From Azorinus chamasolen (taxonomy: Eukaryota > Mollusca > Bivalvia > Cardiida > Solecurtidae), in assembly GCA_963576725.1 (NCBI GenBank), contig OY755241.1, positions 74,145,001 through 74,209,000 on the forward strand: a stretch of 64,000 bases of DNA, in the 5' to 3' direction. The translations under genes were made by a program, and so were the position numbers. The notes beneath the pieces were generated by a model. It was given only the letters and a program-made list of their open reading frames with translations, was not told the origin of the DNA and ran no database searches. Shown here in pieces: positions 21,197 to 32,077 of the stretch (positions within the stretch are counted from its first letter, which is position 1; every line of letters begins with the position of its first letter).

Positions 21197-21443
21197 TTAA
21201 CCCTTTCTTCCATGAATATTCATGTAAGAAATAACGGCATCATGAATATTTATGAAATTGATTAGTTATAATAGCACATGAACACTGGAAGTTTTGGCCA
21301 TGGCAGAAAGTGTAGAATCATTTACTACATAATAAGCAAACAGATCAGACCCTGATCAGAGGGTTCCTATAGGAGTCGTCTGATCTGGATCTACTCTGTT
21401 TGCAAAGGCGTATAGAAAGGCGTATTTATGGAGAAAAGGATTG
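21197..21443. mobile_element. M1 MITE, subtype b, reversed
   Basis: TTAACCCTTTCTTCCATGAA start; hairpin arms CAAACAGATCAGACCCTGAT and TCTGGATCTACTCTGTTTGC around GGTTCCTATAGGAGTC; right end GGAGAAAAGGATTGATAA is worn. Confidence 0.7.
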
Positions 21444-22032
21444 ATAAATAATCCACTTTATATAAAACAAAACTTGCTTACCAATTAAAATATTTATATA
21501 CATTGTATATGGATTCTTATTTCTACCAGTAAATTTTTCCAATTTCAATTTCAAAGTTTTCAAATCATTATGGAAAACACAGTATTTGCTCCTCTGGAAC
21601 AAATGCTCCATTTTTCATTTTTCAATGATCACATAAAAACATTAACATATGTGTCAAAATGAACCTCTATATAATCAGGTAACCGTAATGGGTTAATATT
21701 CAATATACATCTAGGCGGAGTCATGAGAAAAATGGTTAAACAAATTAGCAAATTGATATGTACACTGTTTACATGTAAAGGGCTTGAAAAGGTATATCTG
21801 AGGTAACAGGATAAAAGCTGCTCTACATTATAGCAATCAAACTTCTGTGTCATAATAATCATGCATAATACATACAAAAGATGTCCATTAGACAGTGAAT
21901 TTACATACTGTGGAAAAAAGTAATTGTGTAAAATAGTACGCAACTAAAACTTGCCACTTAAAAAAAGTTTGATAAGAACCACTTTATGAGAACACATGCC
22001 ACATCCAACATTTGTTAATTTCATGAAAGCAT
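21444..22032. other. Unassigned AT-rich region
   Basis: Open frames on the minus strand (21426-21611, 21629-21943) show no domain, no splice context and low-complexity composition; not called as genes. Confidence 0.3.
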
Positions 22033-22192
22033 TTAGCAGACCAACATTCCTGTGTCTTCAGCAAATCTGAGATAAAACAAATTGTCCTCTGCAGCAACAG
22101 CCTGTGAACATTTCTGCAATTTTTTCAAGATACTCAATACATTCAGCTTCTCATGCAGACAAGATCCAGATAAGAAGCTAATTTTGATTTGC
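22033..22192 (-). CDS. Candidate last exon of an unrecognised gene
   Basis: Acceptor CTGTTTACAG (22193-22202) is followed by a 53-codon frame to TAA: QIKISFLSGSCLHEKLNVLS, then ILKKLQKCSQAVAAEDNLFY, then LRFAEDTGMLVC. Other frames close at once. The regular leucines and charge pattern suggest helices, possibly an armadillo/HEAT-like tail, but no family is recognised. It may belong with the candidate exons at 22908-23138, 24753-24853, 26067-26117 and 27669-27845. The phase does not join directly to 22908-23138, so at least one intervening exon would be needed. Confidence 0.45.
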
Positions 22193-22355
22193 CTGTAAAC
22201 AGGTTAAATGTCAAGCTGCAGAGTCTTCTCATGTGGCTCTACCAGAATATAGATTGGTACTTAGCAACTTTCAGTAGCATATTTAAAAGTGCAAAATATA
22301 CAAAACGTTTTTTGATAACCAGTTAGTATAACAATTACAACTTTATTCATTTCTT

Positions 22356-22582
22356 TTAACCCATTCCCTCACATTAGCCTATGTAAAATGTCACTTTTTG
22401 AAACCATTGTGATAAATAGAGCATTTTCTCCAAAGGAACAAATGCTCTATTTATCACTATGGTTTCAACACTACACAATTCTAGTTGTTTCTATTTCTCT
22501 ATTAAATGTTCCTTTTCGGTAGAATTATTCAAAGAGGTTGAATCTAAAAAATAGACTACGAGGGAAACCCGAAATGGGTTAG
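22356..22582. mobile_element. M2 MITE
   Basis: TTAACCCATTCCCTCACATT start, GAAATGGGTTAG end. Hairpin arms AACCATTGTGATAAATAGAG and CTCTATTTATCACTATGGTT around the loop. Confidence 0.75.
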
Positions 22583-22907
22583 TATTTAATCTTAAACTCT
22601 AACAAACATGCATATGCCTGAATCAGACCACTGAGTTTAGACTTCAGATTTGTAAAAATGTCTATGTCATGCATAGAATGTACCAGTAAAATTGACTTAA
22701 GTTACATGAAGCCCCTCCAACCTCTTCAATAAAAAACTAAGGTGCTTTCGTGAGATCTTGTTTCTGTTTCTAGTGTTTAAAAACAACAAAATAAGGCATA
22801 CAGTGCATATGCATGCATCAACAGTTAAAGTCAAGGTGAGAATAGAATATTTATTTCCTAACTCAAATTTTACAGCTAGTCTGACTAAACAATAATAAAA
22901 AAATCAA

Positions 22908-23138
22908 AATGTCAAATGTTTCACAAAGAAATTGCAGCACCGAAAGTCAGTATCTTGTACGTGAGTGAGTTCACTTTCATATGCAAAGTAACTTGTCTCC
23001 ACAAATATCTCAATTGCACAAAACTTAATCAGGCTGTCCGATCCACTGGTAGTATCATTTATAAGTGTGAGAATGTTTGCATTCGCCAGTGATGTCCTCC
23101 TCCTAGCCTTGATTGATTCCCACAAGCTCCTGCAGTTA
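22908..23138 (-). CDS. Candidate terminal exon of an unrecognised gene
   Basis: A long pyrimidine tract and acceptor (TTTCTTAACTGCAG, ending 23139) precede SLWESIKARRRTSLANANIL, then TLINDTTSGSDSLIKFCAIE and IFVETSYFAYESELTHVQ, open to TGA near 22908. A GTACAAG near 22963 could instead be a donor. It looks like real protein, mostly helical; no family recognised. Confidence 0.45.
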
Positions 23139-23154
23139 AGAAACAAAGAAGAAA

Positions 23155-23808
23155 GCTTTAACCGTTCCAGATCAGATTCAAAGAAAAAGATTTTCAAAAC
23201 TTTCACTAAATGTTTCTATATACATGTTTAAAAGGCACCACCCAGGGAGAGGCCAATTTTCACCCAAGGGGCATATACGTAATTCATATAACTTGTGTAA
23301 AGAATCAGATGATGCTATATATATGTGCAAAATATGAAAGCTTTAGGCCTTCCAGAAATTTTTCAAAGTTCTCATTATAAGTTTGTATACAAATCAAGGC
23401 ATCCCAGGGCATGGTCAATTTTGACCCCCAGTGGTATAATTTGTATAAATTCGTCGAGGATCTGAAGTTGATACTACATTTGTGTGCCAAATACGAGTAT
23501 GGAAGCTGAGAACCTTCCAGTTTCAAAGGAGAAGATTTTCAAAGTTCTCACTTTAAGTTTATATCTAGAAAACAAGATATCAATTAATGGGGTGTGGCAA
23601 ATTAAGACCCCAGGGATATAACTTATACAACTTTTATAGAGGATCTACAGATGATGTTATGTGCCAAGGATGAAAGCTGAGAGCCCTGTAGATTCAACGG
23701 GGGAAGATGTTTTAGGATTCAAATTGATGACGCACGACACATGTCGACAAACATAAGGCAATCACATAAGCTCACAATGAGTACTTTGTGCTCTGGTGAG
23801 CTAAAACT
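23155..23808. mobile_element. Pearl-like element, family C, partial
   Basis: Monomers with AAGATTTTCAAAGTTCTCAC near 23185, 23350 and 23530 and the family C end CTCACAATGAGTACTTTGTG then CTGGTGAGCT at 23771-23802. The GTCC microsatellite is absent and the CTCTTG end is not seen. Confidence 0.6.
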
Positions 23809-23956
23809 ATATTAAAGAGAAGGTTTATTAACTTTTGTTTCAACTTCCAGCATTAGCAACCATTATATCAGGTACTAACAGCAAACTGCTATGACTATGT
23901 AACATCAAGCTTGCAGTAAAACTAGGCTCTGCCTTCTGCAACAGTCAAACTCATGC

Positions 23957-24213
23957 CTTTAACATTTTACTCCATAAGTACGCTTTCTGTGCCTTTGCAA
24001 AGAATAAGTAGATCCAGATCAAAGGGTTCCTATTGGAGCCGTTTAATCGGGGTCTGCTCTGTTTGAATATGATATAATACAGATATGATTCTATACTTTC
24101 CGTCTAAACTAGAATGTCCTGTGTTTATGTGCTATTATAACACATTAATCTAATAAATATTCATGATGTCATTATTTCTTATAAATTTATGAATATTCAT
24201 GGAGGAAAGGGTA
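23957..24213. mobile_element. M1 MITE, subtype b
   Basis: TTAACATTTTACTCCATAAG start, hairpin with GGGTTCCTATTGGAGCCG, AATATTCATGATGTCATTAT in the right half and GGAGGAAAGGGTAAA end. Confidence 0.65.
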
Positions 24214-24486
24214 AATTACAGCTGGACTAGGCAATACTGGTGTACAATGTTTTGCACCTGATCAAGATCAAATGTATGCCGCTCAAATGTGTCCTAAAGG
24301 CTGTATTTGAATTTTAACATTTACTATGTAATAGGCGAATACCTTTGGAAATAGTTTGGATCCAGATTATGATACATGTATATTAAATGCAGAGTACAGC
24401 ATGAACCAGTTGTATGTACAGGTCTATCTAAGTTAACAATGCAGTATGCACTCCTGTATCAAAAATTCTTTTTCCTGAAGAAGAAT
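24214..24486. other. Unassigned region
   Basis: No gene or repeat recognised. Confidence 0.3.
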
Positions 24487-24710
24487 CAACTCATTCCCTT
24501 TTGACGCATAAATGTAAAAGTCACTTTTTGAAACCATGGTGATAAATAGAGCATTTGCTACAAAGGACCAAATGCTCTTTTTTTATCACAATAGTTTCAA
24601 ATGTACAGAACTTTTAAATTTTGCTCTTTCTAGTAGATGTACCTTTTCAGTAGATAATGTTCATAGAGATTGAGTATAAGAAGAGCCTATGAGGTAAATT
24701 AATGGGTTAA
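24487..24710. mobile_element. M2 MITE
   Basis: Worn left end CAACTCATTCCCTT, hairpin arms AAACCATGGTGATAAATAGA / TTTTATCACAATAGTTTC, right end AATGGGTTAA. Confidence 0.7.
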
Positions 24711-24752
24711 CTTGAATGTGAATGAATGATGTGTATACCTCTGTATGAACCC

Positions 24753-24853
24753 CAATGTGGCAGCTACCTTGTCTGGGTACTGTATAATACACACTGAACA
24801 GTAAGGAAACAGCTTCCAAGCAACTGGAGGAACAGACAATAACTTGTCCATCC
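24753..24853 (-). CDS. Candidate exon, unrecognised minus-strand gene
   Basis: The frame reads WMDKLLSVPPVAWKLFPYCS then VCIIQYPDKVAATLGFIQR before GTATAC near 24740-24750. An in-frame TAG lies directly upstream; the stronger acceptor TTATTTCCAG at about 24895 would include it and a TGA, so either the exon starts late or is damaged. Hydrophobic, helix-like sequence; family unknown. Confidence 0.3.
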
Positions 24854-24899
24854 ACTATTTAACCAAAGTCTCTAGCAGTCAGATGGGTTTCTCCTGGAA

Positions 24900-25500
24900 A
24901 TAAACAATATTATGGTTTTCTCTACATCACTAATTGATTTCCATGAAACTTGGACCATTAGTCTTGGCTGTGTTCGAATATTTTCTGAGCTCTAACAGAA
25001 ATCTGTTTCAGTCAGCTGAAAATATCCCAATTTTAAGTGAATTTCATATTTAGCAGAGACTCCAAGTTTCACAAAATTTCACGCATGATAGTGTAAACCT
25101 CACCATAAAATCTAAGATTTAAAAGTGTTTTTACCAAGTTGAAAAAAAATACCCTTCATGTCAACTAAAGATGGTATTACTGCAGTAAGACCATTTTTGG
25201 CTTTGCCTTGAGATTTTAAGAAATCTTCAAATCTAAATCACTCCAATTTTAAATTTGGATCCCCAGGCTTTACCCAACTTCAAAAATTGATGCCTGTCCA
25301 AACCTGCATCTGATTTATATAAACCTCATCCATTTAATATAATATTGGCCGAAGTAACTTTAATTACAGTAAACCTTGTGTCAAACAGCATGGATCCTGA
25401 TGAGACGTCTCATACTGAGTAACTGATTCAGGTTCTATAATACTCTTATTCAAGACAGTATGGTATGTTTAACAAAACATGTATTTTATAAATATATGCT
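24900..25500. other. Unassigned region
   Basis: No gene seen. An M1-like core (CAAACAGCATGGATCCTGAT then GAGACGTCTC) is left at 25383-25420. Confidence 0.3.
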
Positions 25501-25508
25501 AATTAGTC

Positions 25509-25759
25509 TTAACCCATAAGGCCACAACTCATAGGTTATTTTTAGACCCAACCTTGTTGAACAAATACACTGTAAAGGAGCAATTACTGGAAAAAAAAGA
25601 AATCTTAGAATTGTGTATATTTGAAACCATTGTGATAAATAGAGCATTTGATCCATAGGAATAGGAGCAAATGCTCTTTTTATTACAATCATCAATGGTT
25701 TCAAAAAGTTATACTTTTACAGAGGTGTCAAAAGGCGTCAATATGGGGGAATGGGTTAA
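25509..25759. mobile_element. M2 MITE, complete
   Basis: TTAACCCATAAGGCC start and GGGGGAATGGGTTAA end. Hairpin ACCATTGTGATAAATAGAGC..GAGCAAATGCTC; the left body has TAGACCCAACC as in the 57581 copy. Confidence 0.75.
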
Positions 25760-26066
25760 GTTACGATACTTGTTTTCCATCTTAGGAAATAACAAATCAG
25801 TATAATGTATTGATTCCATTTGAAAATAGCATTTTCAAATGTTGTTCTTCTTCATTATATAACAGACTCTCACATTAAACATGTGTTGGTCTCTCAAGTA
25901 ATCATGCAGTTGAGATCTTATCTATATCAAGCCCCACAATTAATTTAATAGCCTAATTTTAATAAGATTTAGACTGATTGTTTCAATAACAAGAACAAGG
26001 CATACAGTGTATGAATGCCAACCCCTGTCCCCCTCATTAAACCTTTTTAAGTTCATACATACCAAG

Positions 26067-26117
26067 CATGGCAAGCTTTGGCCAAGATGCTCTGTTCACA
26101 TGTTGTATCCATATCCT
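26067..26117 (-). CDS. Candidate small exon, unrecognised minus-strand gene
   Basis: Acceptor TTTTTCTTATAG and donor GTATGTATG flank 51-53 bases. Frames give DMDTTCEQSILAKACHAW or IWIQHVNRASWPKLAML; I cannot choose without neighbours. Confidence 0.3.
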
Positions 26118-26162
26118 ATAAGAAAAACAGCAGTTTTTAAACATATTACATGAGCAGCGGAT

Positions 26163-26335
26163 TTAACCCTTTTGGCACAAAACTGTTTTAAATTAACAGT
26201 GTAGACCCAGATGAGAGAGCTCCTATTATTTATTACCACACACTATACTATTGCCCTATGATAGCATAACAATTTGCTGGCCACCCTCAGTCCATATGAA
26301 ATCTGACCTAATTAATATTCATATAAAGAGAAGCA
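26163..26335. mobile_element. M1 MITE remnant
   Basis: TTTAACCCTTTTGGC, then CAGTGTAGACCCAGATGAG and GAGCTCCTATT; the right half is lost. Confidence 0.4.
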
Positions 26336-26469
26336 GTACGAGCTTATTCAGCGGGATTACACAGAATTACTTATCTTTATATCATAATTGATTTGTTTCA
26401 AAGTTTCCACAAAAGTGTGCAGCAGATGACAAAACACCTTTGTCAAGATGTGTTTGTGAAACACTATGC

Positions 26470-27430
26470 CCCGATCTTTGACCCTGAAGCACAAGGGACC
26501 ATTTCGTGGGTCTAGATGGTCTAAAATATTGATTGGGTCGATTTAGTGTTATATTATATATAAGGGGTTAAACTACCCATTCGCAAATTTCATGACTGAT
26601 TCGAAATAACGCATGGATTTGGACAGCCAAGATGGAATAACCACTAATGTTTGGTACGAACGTGAAGCGTGGACCTTGTTCTTTTTAAATAATATAACCT
26701 TTGATACATTCCGACAAAGCCATAGTCAGTGCTGACGTGAAATTCCTACAAAATATGCTGATTTTTCTTACTCGGACGACAAGTCCCAACATCGATTGTC
26801 GCTTGGTCCCCTTGTAAAACAGCCATAATCGCGATGCCTCAGGACAAAACGATTGTGCAATCAATACATATGACAAAAAGCTATCGTTTACTTCGCAAGC
26901 TCTCTGCAGACACTGATGCAGATCTGAAATGCAGGCGAATTTTCGTGCAATCTCTTTCAAGCCACTATGAGCTTCCTCTACAATAACAACATCCGCGTGT
27001 CTATTATCTTGCTTGCCCTATAAGCGTTAGCGAGAACGCAGGGCACCATCCCTCGGTCAATCAGGTGCCTTGTTACTGGCAAAGTAGAAGCTAGGTCAAG
27101 TTGTTGCGACTTGTCGTCCGAGTAAGAAAAATCAGCATATTTTGTAGGAATTTCACGTCGGCACTGGCTACGGCTTCGTCGGAATGTATCAAAAGTTATA
27201 TTATTTGAAAAGTACAAGGTCCACGCTTCACGTTCCTACCAAATATTAGTGGTTGTTTTATCTTTGTAGCCAAAACCGGGCGTTATTTAGAATCGGTCGT
27301 GAAATTTGCGAATAGGTAGTTAGACCCCTTGTATATAATAGAACACTAAATTGACCAAATCATATATATTTTTTTAACTTTTTACACTATCTAGACCCAC
27401 GAAATGGCCCCCTGTGCCCTGAAGGATGAC
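26470..27430. mobile_element. Foldback element with ~320-bp inverted repeats
   Basis: Bases 26470-26795 (GGGACCATTTCGTGGGTCTA onward) are matched in reverse by 27110-27430 (ending TAGACCCACGAAATGGCCCC). The arms diverge by roughly a tenth by eye. The unique centre, 26796-27109, and part of the arms encode protein-like minus-strand text. Confidence 0.75.
26685..27217 (-). pseudogene. Protein-like fragment inside foldback element
   Basis: Two minus-strand frames join if one frameshift near 26985-27000 is allowed: YADFSYSDDKSQQLDLASTL, then HLIDRGMVPCVLANAYRASK, then IVEEAHSGLKEIARKFACIS and DLHQCLQRACEVNDSFLSYV. The wording is non-repetitive and suggests a real gene piece carried by the element. 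I do not recognise the family. Confidence 0.35.
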
Positions 27431-27668
27431 CTTGACCTTTGTCCAATGGACCAGGGAGTTGAACGCGACACATCATCTTTGTGTGGTGAACATTTGTGAC
27501 AGTTTTTTTTTTAAATCCATTCACAGATAAAAAAAGTTACAGAAGGGACACAGAATTTGGGACGGGCGGATGGAAGGACAGACAATGCGATTACTATTTG
27601 CGTTGGGTGGCATAAAAAACAACAAATAAATAAAACAAAACTTACATCTACTAAAAACATCAGATTTG

Positions 27669-27845
27669 TCATCTCCTCCCTAAGCACTGGTGTATGGAAA
27701 TTGTATTTCCTTGCTGTATGCCATGGTACTTGTCATTGTCTTTTTCAGTCTGTATCAGTTCAAGGAACCGACTCATTCCAGTTTTGACTTGAAGTATTTC
27801 AACAGAATTGGGCCGTTCTGCATTTTCAATGTTTGCAAATAACAT
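27669..27845 (-). CDS. Candidate exon(s), unrecognised minus-strand gene
   Basis: A 58-codon frame from ATG (27845) reads MLFANIENAERPNSVEILQV, then KTGMSRFLELIQTEKDNDKY, then HGIQQGNTISIHQ. In another frame the overlapping downstream part reads LREEMTNLMFLVD directly before donor GTAAGT near 27640, which suggests a one- or two-base shift near 27680. Convincing as protein, unknown family. It lies at the 5' side of the candidate gene running to 22033. Confidence 0.4.
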   Translation of the reverse strand: MLFANIENAERPNSVEILQVKTGMSRFLELIQTEKDNDKYHGIQQGNTISIHQCLGRR

Positions 27846-28456
27846 TTAGTCCAATTAACTTTTCACAGTAATTCTGCTGTTTCAATAACACACTGGCTTG
27901 AGCAGTAAGGAGGACAGGCAACTTGGCAATAATAAATTATAAGTTGATGTACCGATTCTTCATCATTTATCATTTTCCCGACTCAGGACCTGAGAAGTCC
28001 ATAGAAAGATCTCATTTTAACATTCACCTTCTCCGTGTCTCCATGAAAGAAACCGAAAATACCGCATCAATGATCATTCAAAGTGTTCAAGTTGCAGGAA
28101 CAAGACTGGATGGGTGGGGTATCATCAGTTTGGTTTCAACTTTTGCACTTTTTCCCATGATTATCAACAATTGTTCGAATCAGAATGGAATGTATACCAG
28201 CAAAATATAAGTTTATACCTTCATAATACTTTTAGCAAACGGAAAATGATCAAATAATTAAAACTAAGTTCTTTATTGTAATTTTACCAAACGTTATTTT
28301 CCCTCGTGATATACTTTTAACGTCCCAGAATCCATTGCGGTAACGGTCTAAAACCCGTGCTTGGTTTACGGCACCGGTGCCGTAGGAAAAACAACGGGAT
28401 GTCCTATAAAAGCTACGGGAATGTTTTACAGTGTACTGGCCCTACATGATAGTGTG
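27846..28456. other. Upstream region of the plus MULE relic
   Basis: No TATA-type promoter can be assigned with confidence. A plus-strand frame at 27923-28210 has no recognisable domain. Confidence 0.3.
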
Positions 28457-28599
28457 ATGGCGGATCAAAGCATCGCAGACTTCCGCAGTCCTGCCCGTGT
28501 ACCAATTGCCGAGTCAACTATCCACGAAGACATGGAAAACACGCCAGTGCCATTGAACGCCTCTTTCGACATTGAAGACAGGGAGCCTGTTCACGAAGA
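28457..28599 (+). CDS. Plus MULE relic, exon 1 (first identified)
   Basis: Starts at ATG 28457 and ends at donor GTAAGT (28600). Reads MADQSIADFRSPARVPIAES, then TIHEDMENTPVPLNASFDIE and DREPVHEE; acidic, no fold recognised. The codon split at the donor (GA|A) is completed by the next exon. An acceptor TGATAG lies just upstream, so the ATG may be internal to a longer exon. Confidence 0.6.
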
Positions 28600-28799
28600 G
28601 TAAGTATCAGTAGACGTCGAGTAATTGATAAGGGCTCAGCAGTATATATTGAAATTATATTCGTAAAACGAGTCCATATTTTTAATTTCAATATTACATT
28701 TTTTAAAATAGTCCTAAGTACCAGATTGGAATGGGATGAATCGCCGAGTAATTTATTTTCTCCAACGGAACACGATGTTCATATGAGGATCACGTTAAG

Positions 28800-28905
28800 C
28801 GTTTATAATGATCATTACATGGAATGATGATAAGTTGTTGAAGTATGATATGCGTGTATTTTTCCTACCGTTATTGCTGTTGATGATTACACGAGGTGAC
28901 GATAA
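28800..28905. repeat. 76-bp intron repeat, decayed copy
   Basis: GGAATGATGATAAGTTGTTG then ATGATATGCGTGTATTTTTCC match the array at 20045-20637, tying this intron to the one after exon 15564-15766. Confidence 0.7.
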
Positions 28906-28968
28906 GCTGCTAAATTTATATTTTCATCTGACGGCTAAGCAGTAAATGTATTTTAATTTAATTTCCAG

Positions 28969-29101
28969 ATCCATGGCAGGCCGGAAGCTGACAGGTACTG
29001 TCCTGGAGGACGAGCCATTGACCTACACAGTGATCGAGAAGGGCAGTCAAAGAGGGACAGACCTGCTTGTTACCAACACCGGCTATGCGTATGGCGTTAA
29101 G
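28969..29101 (+). CDS. Plus MULE relic, exon 2
   Basis: Acceptor ATTTCCAG, donor GTTTGT (29102). Reads [20 protein letters not shown], then [20 protein letters not shown] and AYGVK. The second half matches the pre-finger strand of the minus copy (GGKMLLGNIGFGYTCK). Confidence 0.75.
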
Positions 29102-29107
29102 GTTTGT

Positions 29108-29517
29108 ATATTATGCTTTTTGCCTTAATATATTCCATGTATGCTAAATTGTAATTATATACAAAACGCATAACCATCCTACAAAATTATATACAAAACA
29201 CATAACCCTCCTACTGAGTCGTAGGCGTTGTCGTCGTCGTCGGCGGCGTGCAAAAACTTCAATGCGGCTCTTGTTTATTTATGTATATCAGTATACTTCG
29301 AAGGACTGATAATTGCCGTGTCTGAATGAGCATATATGCTTTTTGTCTTAATATATTCCATGTATGCTAAATTGTAACGTAATTATATACAAAACACATA
29401 ACCATCCTACTGAGTCGTAGGCGTTTTCGTCGTCGTCGTCGTCGTGCAAAAACTTCAATGCGGCTGTTGTTTATTTATGTATATCAGCATACTTCTTCGA
29501 ATAACTGATCATTGCCG
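29108..29517. repeat. Two ~190-bp intron repeats with GTC microsatellite
   Basis: Copies at 29108-29325 and 29333-29517 share CTTAATATATTCCATGTATG, CTGAGTCGTAGGCG, a (GTC)n tract and AACTTCAATGCGGCT. A third, partial copy lies across the LINE at 32984-33083. Confidence 0.8.
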
Positions 29518-29946
29518 TTTAGTTTAATCATATTTTATTGCTTGTTATAATACATATAACATAGTCATACATACAATTATTTACATGTATATATATATAA
29601 TCTTAAACTCAAGCAAAAGGGTTGGGCCACAAGTTATTGCAACATTAGATTCGGCCCTCCCCCTTGTAGGCATAAACTCATTTGTAAACGTCTTATTTTC
29701 TATTTGAGCTATGCAAATATCAATATGAAAATTGAAAACTTGCCTCAGATTAAAGAAACTGAGAGAAAGAAAAAAAATGAAAAATTACAGAATAAACTTC
29801 TAACTCACAAATCCTACCATTGCGCCAAACCCGGGACCCCTCCCCCATTTCATCCTTAAATTATAGCATGGCAAGGCAGAATATATAATATAATATTCCG
29901 AGTATGTACTGCAATTAGTTTTGTCAATGCTGTATTTTATTGCCAG

Positions 29947-31818
29947 TCAACCAAATCGTTTGGTATTCTTAATGTATTTCTGTACATCATGAAAAAGAGT
30001 TTCGTTTTCGTCATTTGAAAGTGTTTGGATACCAAAAAACAATTTCTGGGTACTTAATGGGTGAAAAGTGCGGGTATTCCGGAAAAGTTCAAGTCTTTGG
30101 TTTGAATAGAGCGTGCAAATGAAAAAGAAATGTTCCGCATCCTCAGGACCAGAGTTGCAATTACAAGTTGCATCGTCACGCAAGTGATTCAAGAAAAGGT
30201 CATTATTTAAGTTACTGCAGTTGTTTCTTAGACGGGCATGATGTACTGAATAGAAACGATCTCCAGAGAGATAAAACTTAGGTACTTTTAGCGGTCTGAT
30301 CATATCTAATATACATGATTTGAATGAATTGAGTGATTGGCTTTCGCGAATACCATTATCAAGGTCGTTCCACACTTTTATGGATGAGGGTATGATCGAA
30401 TTAGAGTAGATCTCAGTTCTTCTTGGAGGAATTACGAAATTGTCACTATTTCTGAGGCTATATTGAGTAGACATATCAACTGTATATGGAAATAGTTCAC
30501 TTATATAGTCCGGAATCGAACCGGTTTTTTGTTTAAAAACAAGTACGTATTTCTGCATTTTGCGTCTGTCTGAAAGAGAAGGCCATCCTATATCTTTAAG
30601 TAAACTATTAATTGATACTGAGCGTGTCAATCCTGTAACTACTCTGGCTGCTTCGTACTGTATTTTTTCTAATCTTTCCATTTCGTACAGTGTACATTTA
30701 TCCCAGACTACAGACGCATATTCCAAAACTGGCCTTAAATATGATACATACATTTGGTTGAGGGTTTCACGTTTAAGTTTATATTTTAAAGCGTGCATGG
30801 AACCTAAAATCTTTGATGCAGACAAAATAATATGTGCAATGTGCTCGTGCCATGAACCGTTTTTGCTTAGTATGACGCCAAGATGTTTATGATGCTCAAC
30901 AAAATTTAGCGAAGTACCATTGAAGTATAAAGTAGGCGATGCAGTATTGCCTAGAGTAAAAAATATGACTTCTGTTTTGTTTGGATTAAAATTTACAAGC
31001 CATTGCTTGGACCACATAGATATCCTTTCCAAATCATGATTCAATTTAAGTTCAATCTCTGCGGTGTTTGATGATGATACTGCTAAGGAACTATCGTCTG
31101 CAAACAGTCGGGTAGTTGATAACAATGAATCGGCAATATCGTTCACGTATATTAAGAAAAGCAGAGGGCCTAAGACTGAGCCCTGTGGAACTCCTGCATT
31201 TGTACTTGACGTGTCTGAGAATGATGAGCTAACAAAAACCCGCTGAGTGCGCTCTGAGAGATAGTCTTGAATCCAGTCAATAACTTTGCCTGATATTCCG
31301 TTTTGTCTAAGTTTGAACAATAAACCTTTGTGCCAAACCCAATCAAAAGCTTTTGATATGTCCCAGAATACCATACATGTGGACTTGCGATCGTCAAAAG
31401 CCTTACAAATTTGATTATATATATCTATAAGTTGATACACTGTGGAATGCCCTGGTCGGAATCCTGCTTGGTATTTATAGATAAGTTTGTTCTCATGGAA
31501 AAAATGATATAATTGCTTAAATACTGCACGTTCCATGACTTTCCCAACACAACTTATTAGTGATATTGGCCTATAATTTGTAACTATGTGTTTGTCACCT
31601 TTTTTTAATAAAGGCATGACATTTGCAAGTTTCCAAGTTTCAGGATACTTTCGTTCTTGAATAGATCTATTGAAAATAATACACAGCGGTTTGCATATTG
31701 TTTTACTGGTTTCCTTCAACATTCTGTGACTTATTTCATCCGGACCGCTTGCCTTGTTGATAGTCAGGTTAGATAAAATATCTATTATATCGTTTTCACT
31801 TATCAACAAATCAATCAA
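29947..31818 (-). CDS. LINE B reverse transcriptase ORF
   Basis: A 623-codon open frame. In order: KASGPDEISHRMLKE, NYRPISLISCVGKVMERAVF, GFRPGHSTVYQLID, FWDISKAFDWVWHKGLL, AGVPQGSVLGPLLFLIYVND and LFADDSSLAVSS (catalytic FADD, near 31096-31107), then the thumb (HHKHLGVILSKNGSWHEHI) and a C-terminal Cys/His cluster (CNCNSGPEDAEHFFFIC). It copies element RNA into DNA at the target. The frame is intact over the catalytic core although the full element is not. Confidence 0.9.
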   Translation of the reverse strand: MIDLLISENDIIDILSNLTINKASGPDEISHRMLKETSKTICKPLCIIFNRSIQERKYPETWKLANVMPLLKKGDKHIVTNYRPISLISCVGKVMERAVFKQLYHFFHENKLIYKYQAGFRPGHSTVYQLIDIYNQICKAFDDRKSTCMVFWDISKAFDWVWHKGLLFKLRQNGISGKVIDWIQDYLSERTQRVFVSSSFSDTSSTNAGVPQGSVLGPLLFLIYVNDIADSLLSTTRLFADDSSLAVSSSNTAEIELKLNHDLERISMWSKQWLVNFNPNKTEVIFFTLGNTASPTLYFNGTSLNFVEHHKHLGVILSKNGSWHEHIAHIILSASKILGSMHALKYKLKRETLNQMYVSYLRPVLEYASVVWDKCTLYEMERLEKIQYEAARVVTGLTRSVSINSLLKDIGWPSLSDRRKMQKYVLVFKQKTGSIPDYISELFPYTVDMSTQYSLRNSDNFVIPPRRTEIYSNSIIPSSIKVWNDLDNGIRESQSLNSFKSCILDMIRPLKVPKFYLSGDRFYSVHHARLRNNCSNLNNDLFLNHLRDDATCNCNSGPEDAEHFFFICTLYSNQRLELFRNTRTFHPLSTQKLFFGIQTLSNDENETLFHDVQKYIKNTKRFG

Positions 31819-31864
31819 TGTAGATTGAGATTTAAAGGTAAAATCAGGAAGCAGCTCATCGTGA

Positions 31865-32077
31865 TCATCTAATGTTGATATTGATGTAAAATACTTTATC
31901 TATATCCGACGATAAAAACTCATCAGAATTTGGATCTTGTATGACTGAAATATTTTCATTATTTGTAGAATTTTCTTTAATAAGCATTTTGACAGTTTTC
32001 CAGTACAGTCTTGGATTATTCATTTTCATGTCTGTTATATTGTACTCAAGTGTGTTAAAAAAATAGGACTTTAGCAA
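31865..32077 (-). CDS. LINE B linker segment
   Basis: NNPRLYWKTVKMLIKE is typical of the stretch between endonuclease and reverse transcriptase. It is out of frame with both neighbours. Confidence 0.7.
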   Translation of the reverse strand: MLKSYFFNTLEYNITDMKMNNPRLYWKTVKMLIKENSTNNENISVIQDPNSDEFLSSDIDKVFYININIR

